Source: Prorocentrum cordatum (taxonomy: Eukaryota; Sar; Dinophyceae; Prorocentrales; Prorocentraceae). From it: a stretch of 64,000 nucleotides of DNA. The translations under genes and the position numbers were made by a program. The notes beneath the pieces were generated by a model. The model did not search any database, had not been told where the DNA came from, and saw only the letters and a list, made by a program, of their open reading frames with translations. Shown in pieces: positions 1 through 9,310 of this stretch (position 1 is its first letter; every line of letters starts with the position of its first letter). The stretch is from NCBI GenBank assembly GCA_963575745.1, contig CAUYUJ010008624.1, positions 411,570 through 475,569 on the forward strand. Reading direction: 5' to 3'.

Positions 1-742
1 GAGGGAGGATCACTGACCTTACTTCCAGGTCTGCGAGCGGGCCGCTATTAACAGCTACTCGGTGGAACAGGAAGACCGAGGAATTGCTAATGGGGGACAC
101 CCATTGCTTGAGGAATCCCCAACTCGGAGCCTGTTGTGGGGGTTGCTAGATGGGGGCCAGCCCGCGCTAGCAACCCCCAAAACAGTTCCTTAAAGAGTTG
201 CAATCTGCGCACAGCGGTTGCCCTCCCCCAAGATTGGGGGGGGAGGCACCGACGAGCAGGGGCGAAGTGTTGCCCAGGGGGGAGGAGGAGGGGGCAATGC
301 GGCGGAGCGGGTGATCGGGTTTGGAGGGGACAGGAGGTGGAGACTGCCTCGGTTAGGGACAGCACGTGGGAAGAGACTAGGGTGGCAGCGCCAATGAGAG
401 GCCGCTATGCGCGCTGGCTGGAGGAAGGGCCCCGCTCGACAAGCGTCGCTTGGAGTGGAGCCTGGCCAAGCTTCAGCTTTGACCGGAGGCGCCACCCGCC
501 CGATGCCACACCGGGCTAGCGGGACCCGTTAACCTGCGCGTTGACAGCGAAGCAGACTAGCTGCTATACCCCTTTGCTGCCTACTCAGCAGAGTGTCCAC
601 CAACGTGTCACAGGCTACCCCCGAACGCGTGGCCGAACGGCGGCGGGCCGGCAATGCCTGACGGCCCTGCCCTCCCCAGGGTTGGGGGAGGTACCGACGA
701 GCAGGGGCATGAGGGCCTCCGAGAGGCTCCAAGAAAGAGCCA
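1..742. other. Unassigned GC-rich DNA
   Basis: Several overlapping frames are open on both strands, but all are rich in R, P, A and G as expected from GC-rich DNA, and none shows a recognisable domain. I see no repeat, RNA gene or splice-bounded exon that I can defend here. Confidence 0.4.
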
Positions 743-837
743 GGAGGGCCCCAAGAGGACCCCAAGAAGACCCCCCGACATTGGCACCCAGAAGGCCCTT
801 TCGGGTGCCAATGTCGGGGGGTTCTCTTGGGCCCTCC
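743..837. repeat. Long inverted repeat (hairpin)
   Basis: The segment folds on itself. A perfect 19-bp stem joins 771-789 (CCCCCCGACATTGGCACCC) to 803-821, with a loop of about 13 bases. The outer arms (GGAGGGCCC side at 743 and GGGCCCTCC side ending at 837) also pair, with a roughly 10-base bulge on the left arm. The size and shape suit a small foldback or MITE-like element. No target-site duplication was identified. Confidence 0.7.
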
Positions 838-1074
838 CCGGGGCGCACAAGACACCCTCTTGGGGCATTCTGGGCGCCCTTTTGGAGCTCCAAGAAGGGC
901 CATGAAGGAGTGGGAGGGCTCCCGAAATGCCCCAAGGAAGGGCAAGGAGGGCCCCTAAAGGGAACCGCAGCTAGGCGGGCGGTTTTCTCTCTAGGTGCTC
1001 GTCGGGACAGGCCCGACGACGGAACGGCGACAAGGCGGATATGGTTGGCATTGCCAGACCTTGCCTACCTACGT

Positions 1075-1765
1075 GTGGCTTGCTACCAGAACTCCTGCCG
1101 TGATTGTTGAGTCGGACAGGCCGAAACAGTGGACCGCAGGCTAGGTGGGTGTGCGAAGCACAGCCTTAACCCACAGTCCTGGCAGAGCTCCAGTGCGGAA
1201 GGCCCTAGCCTAAACAGGTGCGGCGCGGCGGATGCCAGGAATCCTGCCGTGGCTGTTGGGTCGGGCTGGCCGAAACAACGGGCCGCGAGCTAGTTGGGTA
1301 TGCGAGGCATAGCCTTAGCCCGCAGTCCTAGCAGAATTCCCTAGATCTTGCCGCCGACGCGTGGCTTGCTACCAGAACTCCTGCCGTGACTGTTGAGTCG
1401 GACAGGCCGGAACAACGGACCGCAGGTTAGCTGGGTGTGCGAAGCACAGCCTTAGCCCACAGGCCTGGCAGAGTTCAAGTGCGAAGGGCCCTAGCCTAAA
1501 CATGCGCGGCGCGGCGGATGCCAGGAATCGTGCCGTGACTGTTGAGTCGGGCTGGCCGAACCAAACGACCGCGAGCTAGTTGGCTATGCGAGGCATAGCC
1601 TTAGCCCGCAGTCCTAGAAGAATTCCCTAGATCTTGCCACCAACGCGCGGCTTGCTACAAGACCTCCCGCCGTGTTTGTCGAGTCGGGCAAGCCGAAACA
1701 ACGGACCGCAGGCTAGCTGGGTGTGCGAAGCACAGCCTTGGCCCACAGTCCTGGCAGAGTTCCAG
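1075..1765. repeat. Dimeric tandem repeat, 286-bp period
   Basis: Units headed by GTTGAGTCGG-like sequence start at 1106, 1255, 1392, 1541 and 1678. Spacings alternate 149, 137, 149, 137, so the array is an A-B dimer of 286 bp repeated about 2.5 times. A units contain TGTGC-GAA-GCACA and B units TATGC-GAG-GCATA, so a five-base stem is kept while its sequence differs. No open frame is shared by all units. Confidence 0.8.
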
Positions 1766-2079
1766 TGGGAGGAGGAGAAGGGGGCGGAGGGAGAAGGAGG
1801 ATGTGATTCGGGGAGAGCTAGGGAGGAGGGGGCGGGTGGGTTGAGCTGCCCTGGGCTTGATTGGTGTTTTTTCCGCATAGCAACTTTTCGGAGCACCTGG
1901 GGCCTGGCTGGCGCCCATCATGCATGAGCAGGCCGAATTAAGCCTTTGTCGCCCCGACCCCCGCTCCCTGGCCCTCGTGGTCGGGGTGCTCTATCGGACC
2001 CCAGACGGGGCCCTTAAAGGCTGCCCCGTGCGTCCCCGACCACTTCGAGAACCAGGGAGGCTGGGGGGTCTTCGGCACG

Positions 2080-2460
2080 GGGAGGAGAGAGGGAGGAGGG
2101 GAGGGAGGGAGAGAGGAGGGAGGGAACTAGGGAGGGAGAGAGGGAGTGGGGAGAGGGGGAAGGAGAGAGGGGGGAGGGAGGAGAGAGGGATGAGAGAGGA
2201 GGAGGGAGAGAGGAGAGAGGAAGGGAGGGAGAGAGGAAGGGAGGGAGAGAGGGAGTGAGTGAGGGAGGGAGGGAGAAAGGAGGGGAGGGAGGGAGGGAGG
2301 GAGGTAGGAAAGGGGAGATGGGGGAGGAATGAGAGATGGGGAGAGGGAGGAGAGAGAGAGGAGCGAGGAGGGAGGGAGAGGGGAGAGAGGGAGGGAGGGA
2401 GAGAGAAAGGGAGGGGAGAGAGAGAGGAGGAGGGAGGGAGGGAGAGGGGGGGAGGGAGGG
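2080..2460. repeat. GGGA/GAGG purine tract
   Basis: Nearly pure G+A on the plus strand, a degenerate (GGGA)n/(GAGG)n microsatellite. Long open frames on both strands here (E/R/G on plus, S/L/P on minus) come from the repeat and are not treated as genes. Confidence 0.85.
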
Positions 2461-2462
2461 GC

Positions 2463-2740
2463 TCAGCTCGACTCCTCCGATCCAGTGCGGTTCGATCTCG
2501 ATGACTCGCGATTCCGGTTCGATTCGATTGCGGCCTCCGATTCGAGTGCCGATGTCTCAATGGAGGCCCAGTAGCCTGCCGATTTCCGCCGATTCGACTT
2601 CTTCCGACTCGGCTGCCGATTTTCGCCGATCCGGTTCATTTCGACAGACGATCCGACTTTTCCATTCGATTCTGGGCTCTCCTGGGGGAAGCCAGGGGTC
2701 AATAAGGGACCGGGGAAGGCAGAGGCTGGCCTGACCCTGA
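2463..2740. repeat. Degenerate CGATTC-rich repeat
   Basis: Short variants of CGATTC, GATCCG and CGATTCGATT recur through the segment without a fixed period. A similar stretch lies at about 5580-5780. It looks like an old, heavily mutated minisatellite. Confidence 0.5.
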
Positions 2741-2864
2741 AGCCGTTGGTCGGTGCCGGGGTCCTGCCAGGGCTGGCCCCAGCGCCAAAAACGAAGCAGG
2801 AATCTTGCTGCCCCATCCATCCTGTGGTGTTTGGTCTTCGTTTTGAAGAGACACTGCCCCGCGT

Positions 2865-2990
2865 TCTCCTCTCCTCTCCTCTCCTCTCCTCCTCCTCTCC
2901 TCTCCTCTCCTCTCCTCTCCTCTCCTCTCCTCATCCTCCCCCTCCTCCCTCCTCCCTCCTCCCTCCTCCCTCCTCCCTCATCACCACCCC
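2865..2990. repeat. (CTCCT)n / (CTC)n microsatellite
   Basis: Pentanucleotide CTCCT repeats give way to CCTCCCTC repeats. This is a simple pyrimidine tract with no coding signal. Confidence 0.85.
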
Positions 2991-2995
2991 TTTCA

Positions 2996-3170
2996 GCACA
3001 CCCGCCACACGTTTCCTGGCCCCATAGGGAGCTCCACCGAAGGTTCCAGTGGGTGTGCCCGCATGCGTCCCCCACACCGATTTCGGCACACCCCTGACAC
3101 GTGTCCTGGCCCCATGGCACACCCATTTCGGCACACCCCTCACACGTTCCGTGGCCCCATAGGGAGCTCC
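2996..3170. repeat. 90-bp minisatellite, left part
   Basis: About two units carrying GGCCCCATAGGGAGCTCCAC and CCACACCGATTTCGGCACAC. They match the larger array at 4215-5060. The two parts are separated by CTC repeats and the dispersed element at 3497-4096, so the array was probably interrupted. Confidence 0.75.
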
Positions 3171-3177
3171 ACTGCTC

Positions 3178-3380
3178 CTGCTCCTGCTCCTGCTCCTGCT
3201 TTTCCTCCTCCTCCTCCTCCTCCTCCTCCTCCTCCTCCTCCTCCTCCTCCTCCTCCTCGTGTTCCTCCTCCTCCTCCTCCTCCTCCTCCTCCTCGTGTTC
3301 CTCTTCCTCTTCCTCCCCCTGCTGCTGCTGCCCCTGGTGCTGCTGCTGCTCTGCTCTCCTCCTCCTTCTCCTCCGCCTCC
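3178..3380. repeat. (CTC)n microsatellite
   Basis: Begins as CTCCTG and becomes a long CTC run with a few interruptions (GTT, CTGCTG). Poly-L/S/P open frames over it are artefacts. Confidence 0.9.
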
Positions 3381-3496
3381 TCCTCTTATTATTATCATTG
3401 TGATTGTTAGTATTATTGCTATGATTATGATGAGGACTCTTATTAGTACGATTATGTTTATTATTAGTTCTAGTAGTATTGAACTTGTCCTTTTTT

Positions 3497-4096
3497 CCCT
3501 ACCTAGGCTCTGCCCAGAAGGGTTCTTACTCTATAAGCTTAAAGGGGCCGGGCAGTGGTCCTCGCCCCGGGCGGTTCCCCCGGCATCCGCCCCGCGGTTC
3601 CCCCAGTACCTTGAGAGCTTTAGTTTTAGCTTTAGCTTAGCTTTAGCTTAGCTTTAGCTTAGCTTTAGCTTAGCTTTAGCTTAGCTTTAGCTTAGCGTTA
3701 CCTTATACTTAGCTTAGTTGTAGCTTAGTTATAGCTTATCTTTAGTTTAGCTTTAGCTTAGCTTTAGCTTAGCTTTAGCTTCGCTTTAATTTAGCTTTAA
3801 CTTATATTCAGCTCAGCTTTAGCTTAGCTTTAGCTTAGCTTTAGCTTAACTTTAGCTTAGATACAGTGTATATTCAGCTTGAATTCAGCTTTAGATTGAG
3901 CTTAGATTTAGCTTAGCTTTAGCTTAGCTTTAGCTTAGCTTTAGCTTAGCTTTAGCTTAGCTTTAGCTTAGCTGTAGTTTAGCTTTAGTTTAGCTTTAGT
4001 TTAGCTTTAGCTTAGTGTTAGCTTAGCTTTACTGTTACTACAAATGCTGCTTTCCTAGGGGCTCCAACTCCTAGGTAGGGTTGCACTGGGATAATT
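3497..4096 (-). mobile_element. CTAGGTAGGG-terminus element, copy 1
   Basis: This segment opens with CCCTACCTAG and closes with CTAGGTAGGG followed by TTGCACTGGGATAATT. Its 3497-3612 flank is the reverse complement of 15608-15718 with only scattered differences. Its 4041-4096 flank is the reverse complement of 14854-14907. The middle is an AGCTTTAGCTT minisatellite. Two conserved end domains with inverted termini and a freely varying tandem-repeat core indicate a dispersed element in opposite orientation to copy 2. No protein is encoded, so any mobility would depend on enzymes made elsewhere. That last point is inference. Confidence 0.65.
3613..4030. repeat. AGCTTTAGCTT minisatellite
   Basis: Repeats of about 11-12 bp, AGCTTTAGCTTAG, with point variants. 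It forms the core of the element at 3497-4096. It resembles but is not the TTTAGGG telomere repeat. Confidence 0.85.
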
Positions 4097-4139
4097 AGTA
4101 TTAGTAATAGGATTCGTATTGCTATTCTTATTCGTCTTA

Positions 4140-4230
4140 TCATTACTCCTCCTCGTCCTCGTCCTCCTCCTCTTTCTCCTCCTCCTCCTCTTTCTCCTCC
4201 TCCTCCTCCTCCTTCCCCTCCTCCTCCTCA
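4140..4230. repeat. (CTC)n microsatellite
   Basis: A CTC/TTC run of about 90 bases between the dispersed element and the 90-bp minisatellite. Confidence 0.85.
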
Positions 4231-5060
4231 TGCGTCCCCCACACCCATAACGACATACCCTTCACACGTTTCGTGGCCCCATAGGGAGCTCCACCGAAGG
4301 TTCCAGGGGGTGTGCCCGCATGCGTCGCCCACACCCATTTTGGCACACCCCTCCCACGCGTCGTGGCCCCATACGGAGCTCCACCGAAGGCCCCAGTGGG
4401 TGTGCCCGCATGCGTCCCCCACGCCCATTTCGGCACACCCCTCACACGGTTCGTGGCCCCATAGGGAGCCCTACCGGAGACCCCAGTGGCAAAGTTTGCA
4501 TGCGGCTCCACCCCCATTTGGACACACTCCTCACACGGTTCGTGGCCCCATAAGGAGCTCCACCGAAGGTCCCAGTGGCAAGTTCGAAGGCGGTTCCACC
4601 CCCCCGTTCGTGGCCCAAGGGGGAGCTCCACCGAAGGCCCCAGCGGCAAAGTTCGCATCCGGTACCACCCCCATATTGGCATACCCTTCACACGGTTCGT
4701 GACCCCATAGGGACCTCCACCGAACGCCCTGGTGGCAAAGTTCGCATGCGGTTCCACCCTCATTCTGGCACACCCTTCACACGGTTCGTGGCCCAATAGG
4801 CAGCTCCACCGAAGGCCCCAGCGACAGCGACCGCATGCGGTTCCACCCCCGTTTCGGTGCACCCCTCACACGTTTCGTGGCCCCATAGGGGGCTCCACCG
4901 AAGGCGTCACGGACAGCGCCCGCATGCGGTTCCACCAATCCCCACCATAGGGAGCTCCACCGAAGGCCCCAGTGGCAGCGCCCGCATGGCGGTCCCGCCA
5001 CATTTCGGCACACCCTTCACGCGCTTCGTGGCCCCATAAGAAGAGCCACCGACGGCAATA
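4215..5060. repeat. 90-bp minisatellite, main array
   Basis: The landmark GGCCCCATAGGGAGCTCC occurs at 4275, 4365, 4455, 4544, 4612, 4701, 4790, 4879, about 4941, and 5030. Most spacings are 89-90 bp, with two shortened units of about 62-68 bp. Several frames stay open for stretches because the 90-bp unit is a multiple of three. I do not call these genes. Confidence 0.85.
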
Positions 5061-5146
5061 CTCACAACGAGGGTACCCATAACTGCATATTGTTTTGGCT
5101 AATTGTTTTTGGGTAGAGGCGGCGGTAATCGGCAGGAGAGGGGGAT

Positions 5147-5379
5147 GGCACGAGAAAGGGCAGAGAGTACGGGAACAAACAATTACATAAACATGAAGAC
5201 TCGGAGGTCTGCGCGGATTCCTCGGATCGGCGCTGGGAACCCCTTGGCGGCGGCGCCCCTGGCGCGCTCCGCCGCCAGGGAGGGATCCAGCGCCGATCCG
5301 AGGAATCCGCGCGGACCTCCGAGTTTTCATGTTTATGTCGTTGTTTGTTCCCCTAGAGGGCACGAGAAAGGGCAGAGAG
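5147..5379. mobile_element. Introner-like inverted-repeat element A with flanking direct repeats
   Basis: The core 5171-5356 is a near-perfect palindrome. The left arm (GGGAACAAACAATTACATAA onward, about 66 bp) matches the reverse complement of the right arm with only a few mismatches, around a short GC-rich centre. The right end is pyrimidine-rich and finishes CCCCTAG. The left end offers a GA dinucleotide (5173). A 21-bp sequence starting GGCACGAGAAAGGG flanks it at 5147-5167 and 5359-5379. The arms match the intron at 12341-12548. There is no clear coding sequence on either side, so intron status here is unproven. Confidence 0.75.
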
Positions 5380-5825
5380 AGAGGAAGGGAAGGGTAGGTG
5401 ATGATCGGCGAGCCGCCTGTGCTGTTCAAGAAGCGGGCCCAGCAGATGCTGCTGGATCCCGCTGGGGGGTGCAAGAGAAAGCCTGCTCTATTGTGCCTCT
5501 CCGTGCCAACAGTTTGCCAACGATGAACTAGGACCAGAGTTTTTGTCCTGCATCTCGCGTGCATCGCTGGGGTGGTCCATCGCAGGGACCATCTCGATCC
5601 GATTCGATATCGATTCCGGCCGGCCCGATTTGATTCGACTCCGATATTCCGACGATCTGGTGCGGTCCGATGCTTGCATGGCGCAATTGTGCGTGCATCC
5701 TTACGTATGTATTCGACCCGATTTCGATTTCGCTCCGACGCAGCTTGATCAGATGCACATGTCGATCCGATCCGATTTACCGATCATCGTGGAGAAAACT
5801 ACTATAGGGGCGTTCGTCAAGGATT
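5380..5825. other. Non-coding stretch with GATTCCG-type degenerate repeat
   Basis: From about 5580 to 5780, CGATTC/GATCCG words recur, as at 2463-2740. Nothing else is recognised and no coding signal is seen. Confidence 0.4.
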
Positions 5826-6346
5826 GTGTCCAGGAGGCTTCAGACCCTGGAGGGTCTCTTATCTGATGAGGGCGGCAGTGATACCAATGGACAAGGCTCA
5901 ATTGGTGTTCCACCGGCGTCCAGACCCTGGATTCCTTATCCAATGGTTTCTTATCCAAAGCCCTCACCGTCCGTAGCCATGGACCGACGACCGCGAGTCG
6001 TCCGACGACCGCGAGTCGTCCGCGGCGTGTGGAGCGCGAGGGGCTCTCCGCCTTGGGCCAGGGTGCAGTTTTCAATTTTCGAGCTGGGGAGCGGCGCGCG
6101 GCCGCGGCGGGAGGCGCCTCCCGCGCGGGGCGCTGCTGCTCTTGGCGATCGCGGCGGCAGGGGTGACGGCGCCTTGGGTGTGCCCCTGCGGCCAGTGGGG
6201 CTAACTGTACGAGGGCTCAGCGCTTCGGCTCCCAAGTCAAGGCCCCTCCTTGGGCGACCAGGCGGGAACCCTCCCAGCTTCAGCCCGACGCCGAGGGCTT
6301 CGTCCAGGCGGGCAAGGGCAAGAAGGGCCGACGCAGGGCACGCGCC

Positions 6347-7192
6347 GTGGCAGGGGTTTTGGCGGCGAACGCCTCAGATTCGGGTGGAGGAGGCAGCAGC
6401 CAGGGCGGCAAGGGGAAATGCGGCGGCGGCTCGGGTCAGGTATCCCGTCTGGCAGAGCTGCAGCGCGCCATCGAGCACGTGGAGGTCGAAGCAGTCCAGG
6501 CCGCATACAAGGAGGCAAGGTTGTCGCCAGCTGCTCGGGTGCGACGAGCGGCCAACACGGTCAGCAAGGCGGAGCGCCAAGCCGCAGGAGCTCGTAGGGC
6601 CGTGGAAGCTGCTGGCGCAGCTGTGGCAGAGGCTGAGGCGGCAGTGCAGGCGGTTGCGGACCAGCTGGAGGAGGCCGAGGGCCGCAGAGCCGAGGCGCGC
6701 GAGCGGTTTGCCTCCCTGGAGGAGGAGGCCGCAGCTGCCAAGGCCACCCAGGAGCGCTTGCAGGTCTCGGCCGGAGACCTGGAGGCCATACGAGGGCTCT
6801 TCCTTCAGCTGCGCACGCCCCCGCCGGCGCATTCGGCAGGCAACTTCGCCAAGGCTTGGGAGCTCACCATGCAGCAGCTGCAGGCGGTGGAAGGCACGTT
6901 CGCCCTCCAGGAACCTGCGGCGGAAAAGAAGCCTCGTGATCGGTGGGGAGACTGCTGCCCAATCGATGGCGGGGCGATCGACTCCGACTCCGACGCCGAG
7001 CTGGAGGTCGAGGTTCAGCCTGCCGCCGAGCGTGAGCAGGCAGAGAGGCGGGGCCCAGCGGCGGGCCCTTGGCCGCGGGCGCCGCGGAGCGCTGCGCGAG
7101 AGTTGGCGGCTGAGGCATCCGATGTGGGCCCTCTGGCGACGGTATTTGCAAGCAACGCAGCGGCGGCTGGCGGCGCGCAGCAGCGGCTCTAG
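6347..7192 (+). CDS. Coiled-coil ORF1-like protein of LINE copy 1
   Basis: An open frame of 281 codons lies directly upstream of the endonuclease fragment, in a different frame. Residues of roughly 35-145 are dense in A, E, R and Q with heptad-like spacing (for example VADQLEEAEGRRAEARER), predicting a long coiled coil. The C-terminal part is acidic (SDSDAELEVEVQPAAE) and then basic. Many LINEs carry an RNA-binding, coiled-coil ORF1 in this position, so a nucleic-acid-chaperone role is a reasonable inference. No RRM or zinc knuckle is visible. The start codon is the first in the frame and is not otherwise supported. The stop at 7190-7192 falls about 50 bases before the next conserved region. 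Confidence 0.5.
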   Translation: MAGVLAANASDSGGGGSSQGGKGKCGGGSGQVSRLAELQRAIEHVEVEAVQAAYKEARLSPAARVRRAANTVSKAERQAAGARRAVEAAGAAVAEAEAAVQAVADQLEEAEGRRAEARERFASLEEEAAAAKATQERLQVSAGDLEAIRGLFLQLRTPPPAHSAGNFAKAWELTMQQLQAVEGTFALQEPAAEKKPRDRWGDCCPIDGGAIDSDSDAELEVEVQPAAEREQAERRGPAAGPWPRAPRSAARELAAEASDVGPLATVFASNAAAAGGAQQRL

Positions 7193-7244
7193 CCCCAGCA
7201 GGGCTGCCCCCGCCGCAGGCGAGCGCCCGCTGGAGCGGGCAACT

Positions 7245-7980
7245 ATGATCCCGAGGGAGCTGAAGGCGGCGAGCGCGGCCACCATCGACGGCCCCACCTG
7301 GGCCGACGCCAGGGCGGCGTCTGTGCAGATGCGTGATGGCGGCTACCAGGACGACCTCTTCTTCGTGCAGGGGGCGCGGTTCACTGGCGCGGCAGCCGTC
7401 TCCTCGGCGCAGGGCTGGTACAGGCTCAATGGCGCCCAGGCGGCGCTGGGCCCGCGCAAGCGCATGGGGCCGTTGCCCTGTGAGGTCTCTTCAGGCGCGG
7501 GCATCTTGACCGCCGGATTTCGCAGTGCGGAGATGATCGAGCAAGACTGGGCCGACCTCTCGCATCGCTTGCTGGCGTGCAGAGCGGCCTTCGGGAACCT
7601 GGCGATCGCAGTGGTCAGCGTCTACCCGAAGCACTCCACCACGTTTGCGGGGGCGAACGTAGAGGTGTTAGGTACTTTGCAGGAGTTCTTAGAAAGCCGG
7701 AATGAGCCCTTCATCGTTGGCGACGTCTGGAACATGGAGCCCCGGGAGCTGTCGGCACTTCGCGGCCGCGGTCGGTCGGAGGTGCAGTTGTGGAGTCAGA
7801 GCAGCCGACTTGCAAGGGCAAGAAGCACGTGTACTTCGCGTCCTAGGCCGCCATTGCCGCGCTGGGGCCCCGGGTCGAAGCCCCTCAGCCTACCGCGGCG
7901 CACCCTCGCGCGACGTTTCGCGTCACCTTCGCCAAGCTGGGCGCCCTGGCGCAGGTCTGGGTGCTGCAGTCGCCCCTGAG
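7245..7980 (+). pseudogene. LINE endonuclease (EEP-type) remnant, copy 1
   Basis: From 7245 the frame reads MIPRELKAAS and runs into a stretch typical of LINE endonuclease/exonuclease/phosphatase domains. It includes AIAVVSVYPKHS followed by FIVGDVWNMEP, where families normally have GDFN or GDWN. Near 7750-7790 the reading shifts by two frames. The next frame carries TCKGKKHVYFAS, an in-frame TAG, and AHPRATFRVTFAKL, matching the end of the domain. Such an enzyme would nick target DNA to prime reverse transcription. The altered metal-site motif, frameshift and stop show it is dead. Confidence 0.65.
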
Positions 7981-9310
7981 GTTCAACGCGACGGGGTCGG
8001 AGACGGCGGAGGCGAAATCCAGAGCGGAGGCAGCCGCGCAGATGGCGCCGCAGAAAGGCCCTCTCCTGCACGCCCAAGGCCTTCCCGAGGAAGCGGCGCG
8101 CGAGTTCTGCAGCACGGCGGAGCGGCACCTCATCGAGGTGTGCGAGATCCAGCAGGGCAGCTCGCACTCCCGTGGACGTTCCCGCGGAGTCCGCATGGCC
8201 CAGATGTGCTCGAAGGACCCGCGGCGCACTGAGACGGCCAGGGAGGTCAGCCCGATCATGCGCCACTGGACTCGCTGGACAGGCTGGCGCGCCAGCTGGC
8301 TGCGGGCGCGGTGATGCTGGCGCCGCTGGCTGGGCACCTGGCCTACGCGCGGCACTTGGAGGAGACCGCCGTCGCTCTGGTGCCGATTTTCTCCCAGCAG
8401 GGCTGCGCTGGGCTCTCTGGCGCGATCGTGCGGCTGCTGCTGGACGAAGTGAGAATGCCCGCGGGTGCTGGCAGCTTCTTCCGCGGCGCCATAGATGCTT
8501 CCGCTGCCAACCACGCCAAGTCAGACGCCCAGCTCGTGCGGCGGCGCTGGTCGGAGTTCGCGGACGACGCCCTAGCCGCTGGCGGCCGCGGAGCGCACGC
8601 TGTCAGCAAGCAGGCGAACGCTGAGCAGACTTCGGCGCTCGAGGATGATCGCCCCGATGCAGATTCCCCCCTGTGCAACTGGCCAGGCAGGCAGCCTTGG
8701 ACCAGACACTGCTGGAATGGACGAAGCTCTGGGTCGACAGGAGTGCCCCCGTCGCGCCCGAGCCGAACGCAAGTCCGAGAGAGCACGCCCTTCCCTCGAG
8801 CTGGTCGGCGCGCACGGACTTGCCGGCCTTCGCAGGGTCCGAGATGATGATCGTTGCCAGGACGTCCCCCATGAAGACCGCCTTAGGCTGGGACGGCTTC
8901 CACCCGCTTCTGCTGCCGCTGCTGGGCCAGCCCTGCGTGGGCCGCGCGGCGGGGCTGCTGGCGGCTTGGGGGCGCGACTCCAGGCCCGCTGGCTTTTTCG
9001 CCGCGCTGAATGAGTTCCGTGCAAAGCCCGATGGAGGCAGGCGGCCCATAGGGCCGATGGCCATCTGGGTGCGCCCCAGGTGCCGCATTCGGCGGGGTTG
9101 CGGCGCCAGGCGGGAGGCCAAGCACGAGCCGCCAGAGATGTGGGGAAGCAACGCGGACACAACCTGCCACGGGGCGGCCAACCTCCACAACATCTACCCT
9201 GATCTTGCTCGATCGAGGAGGTTCGAGGGCGCCTCCGTCTACTTCGACATCGGCGATGCCGCGGAAGGAGCGGCTGCCGGGCGCGTCCTTGCCCGCGCGT
9301 CTGGGGAGGC
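7981..9310 (+). pseudogene. LINE linker and reverse-transcriptase N-terminal remnant, copy 1
   Basis: The linker is read in frame with 7961-8314, then 8311-8847, then 8673-9389. Landmarks are WSEFADDALAAGGRGAHAVSK (family pattern: W..FV..AL.GGAG.AHRWTK), KTALGWDGFHP (fingers), KPDGGRRPIGPM (fingers) and SVYFDIGDAAEG, which sits where palm motif A (FD.SKA.D) should be but lacks its second aspartate context. The palm catalytic box and everything downstream are missing. A reverse transcriptase of this type copies its own mRNA at the nicked target. This copy cannot. Confidence 0.7.

Larger units (their letters stand above)
6250..9310 (+). mobile_element. Decayed LINE-type retrotransposon, copy 1
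   Basis: Read in order on the plus strand are a coiled-coil ORF, an endonuclease-like stretch, the linker typical of dinoflagellate LINEs, and the first reverse-transcriptase motifs. The reading frame changes at least four times and there is an in-frame TAG near 7842, so it is not functional. Similarity is lost after the motif A region near 9300. The palm catalytic YxDD box, thumb and C-terminal region are absent. No poly(A) or target-site duplication was found. Confidence 0.75.

Noticed and set aside
2931-3398. R/G/S-rich minus-strand frame of 155 codons
   Set aside because: It is the reverse reading of CTC and CTCCT arrays.
3613-4030. TTTAGC repeats as an interstitial telomere
   Set aside because: The repeat is an 11-12-mer AGCTTTAGCTT(AG), not TTTAGGG, and forms the core of a dispersed element.
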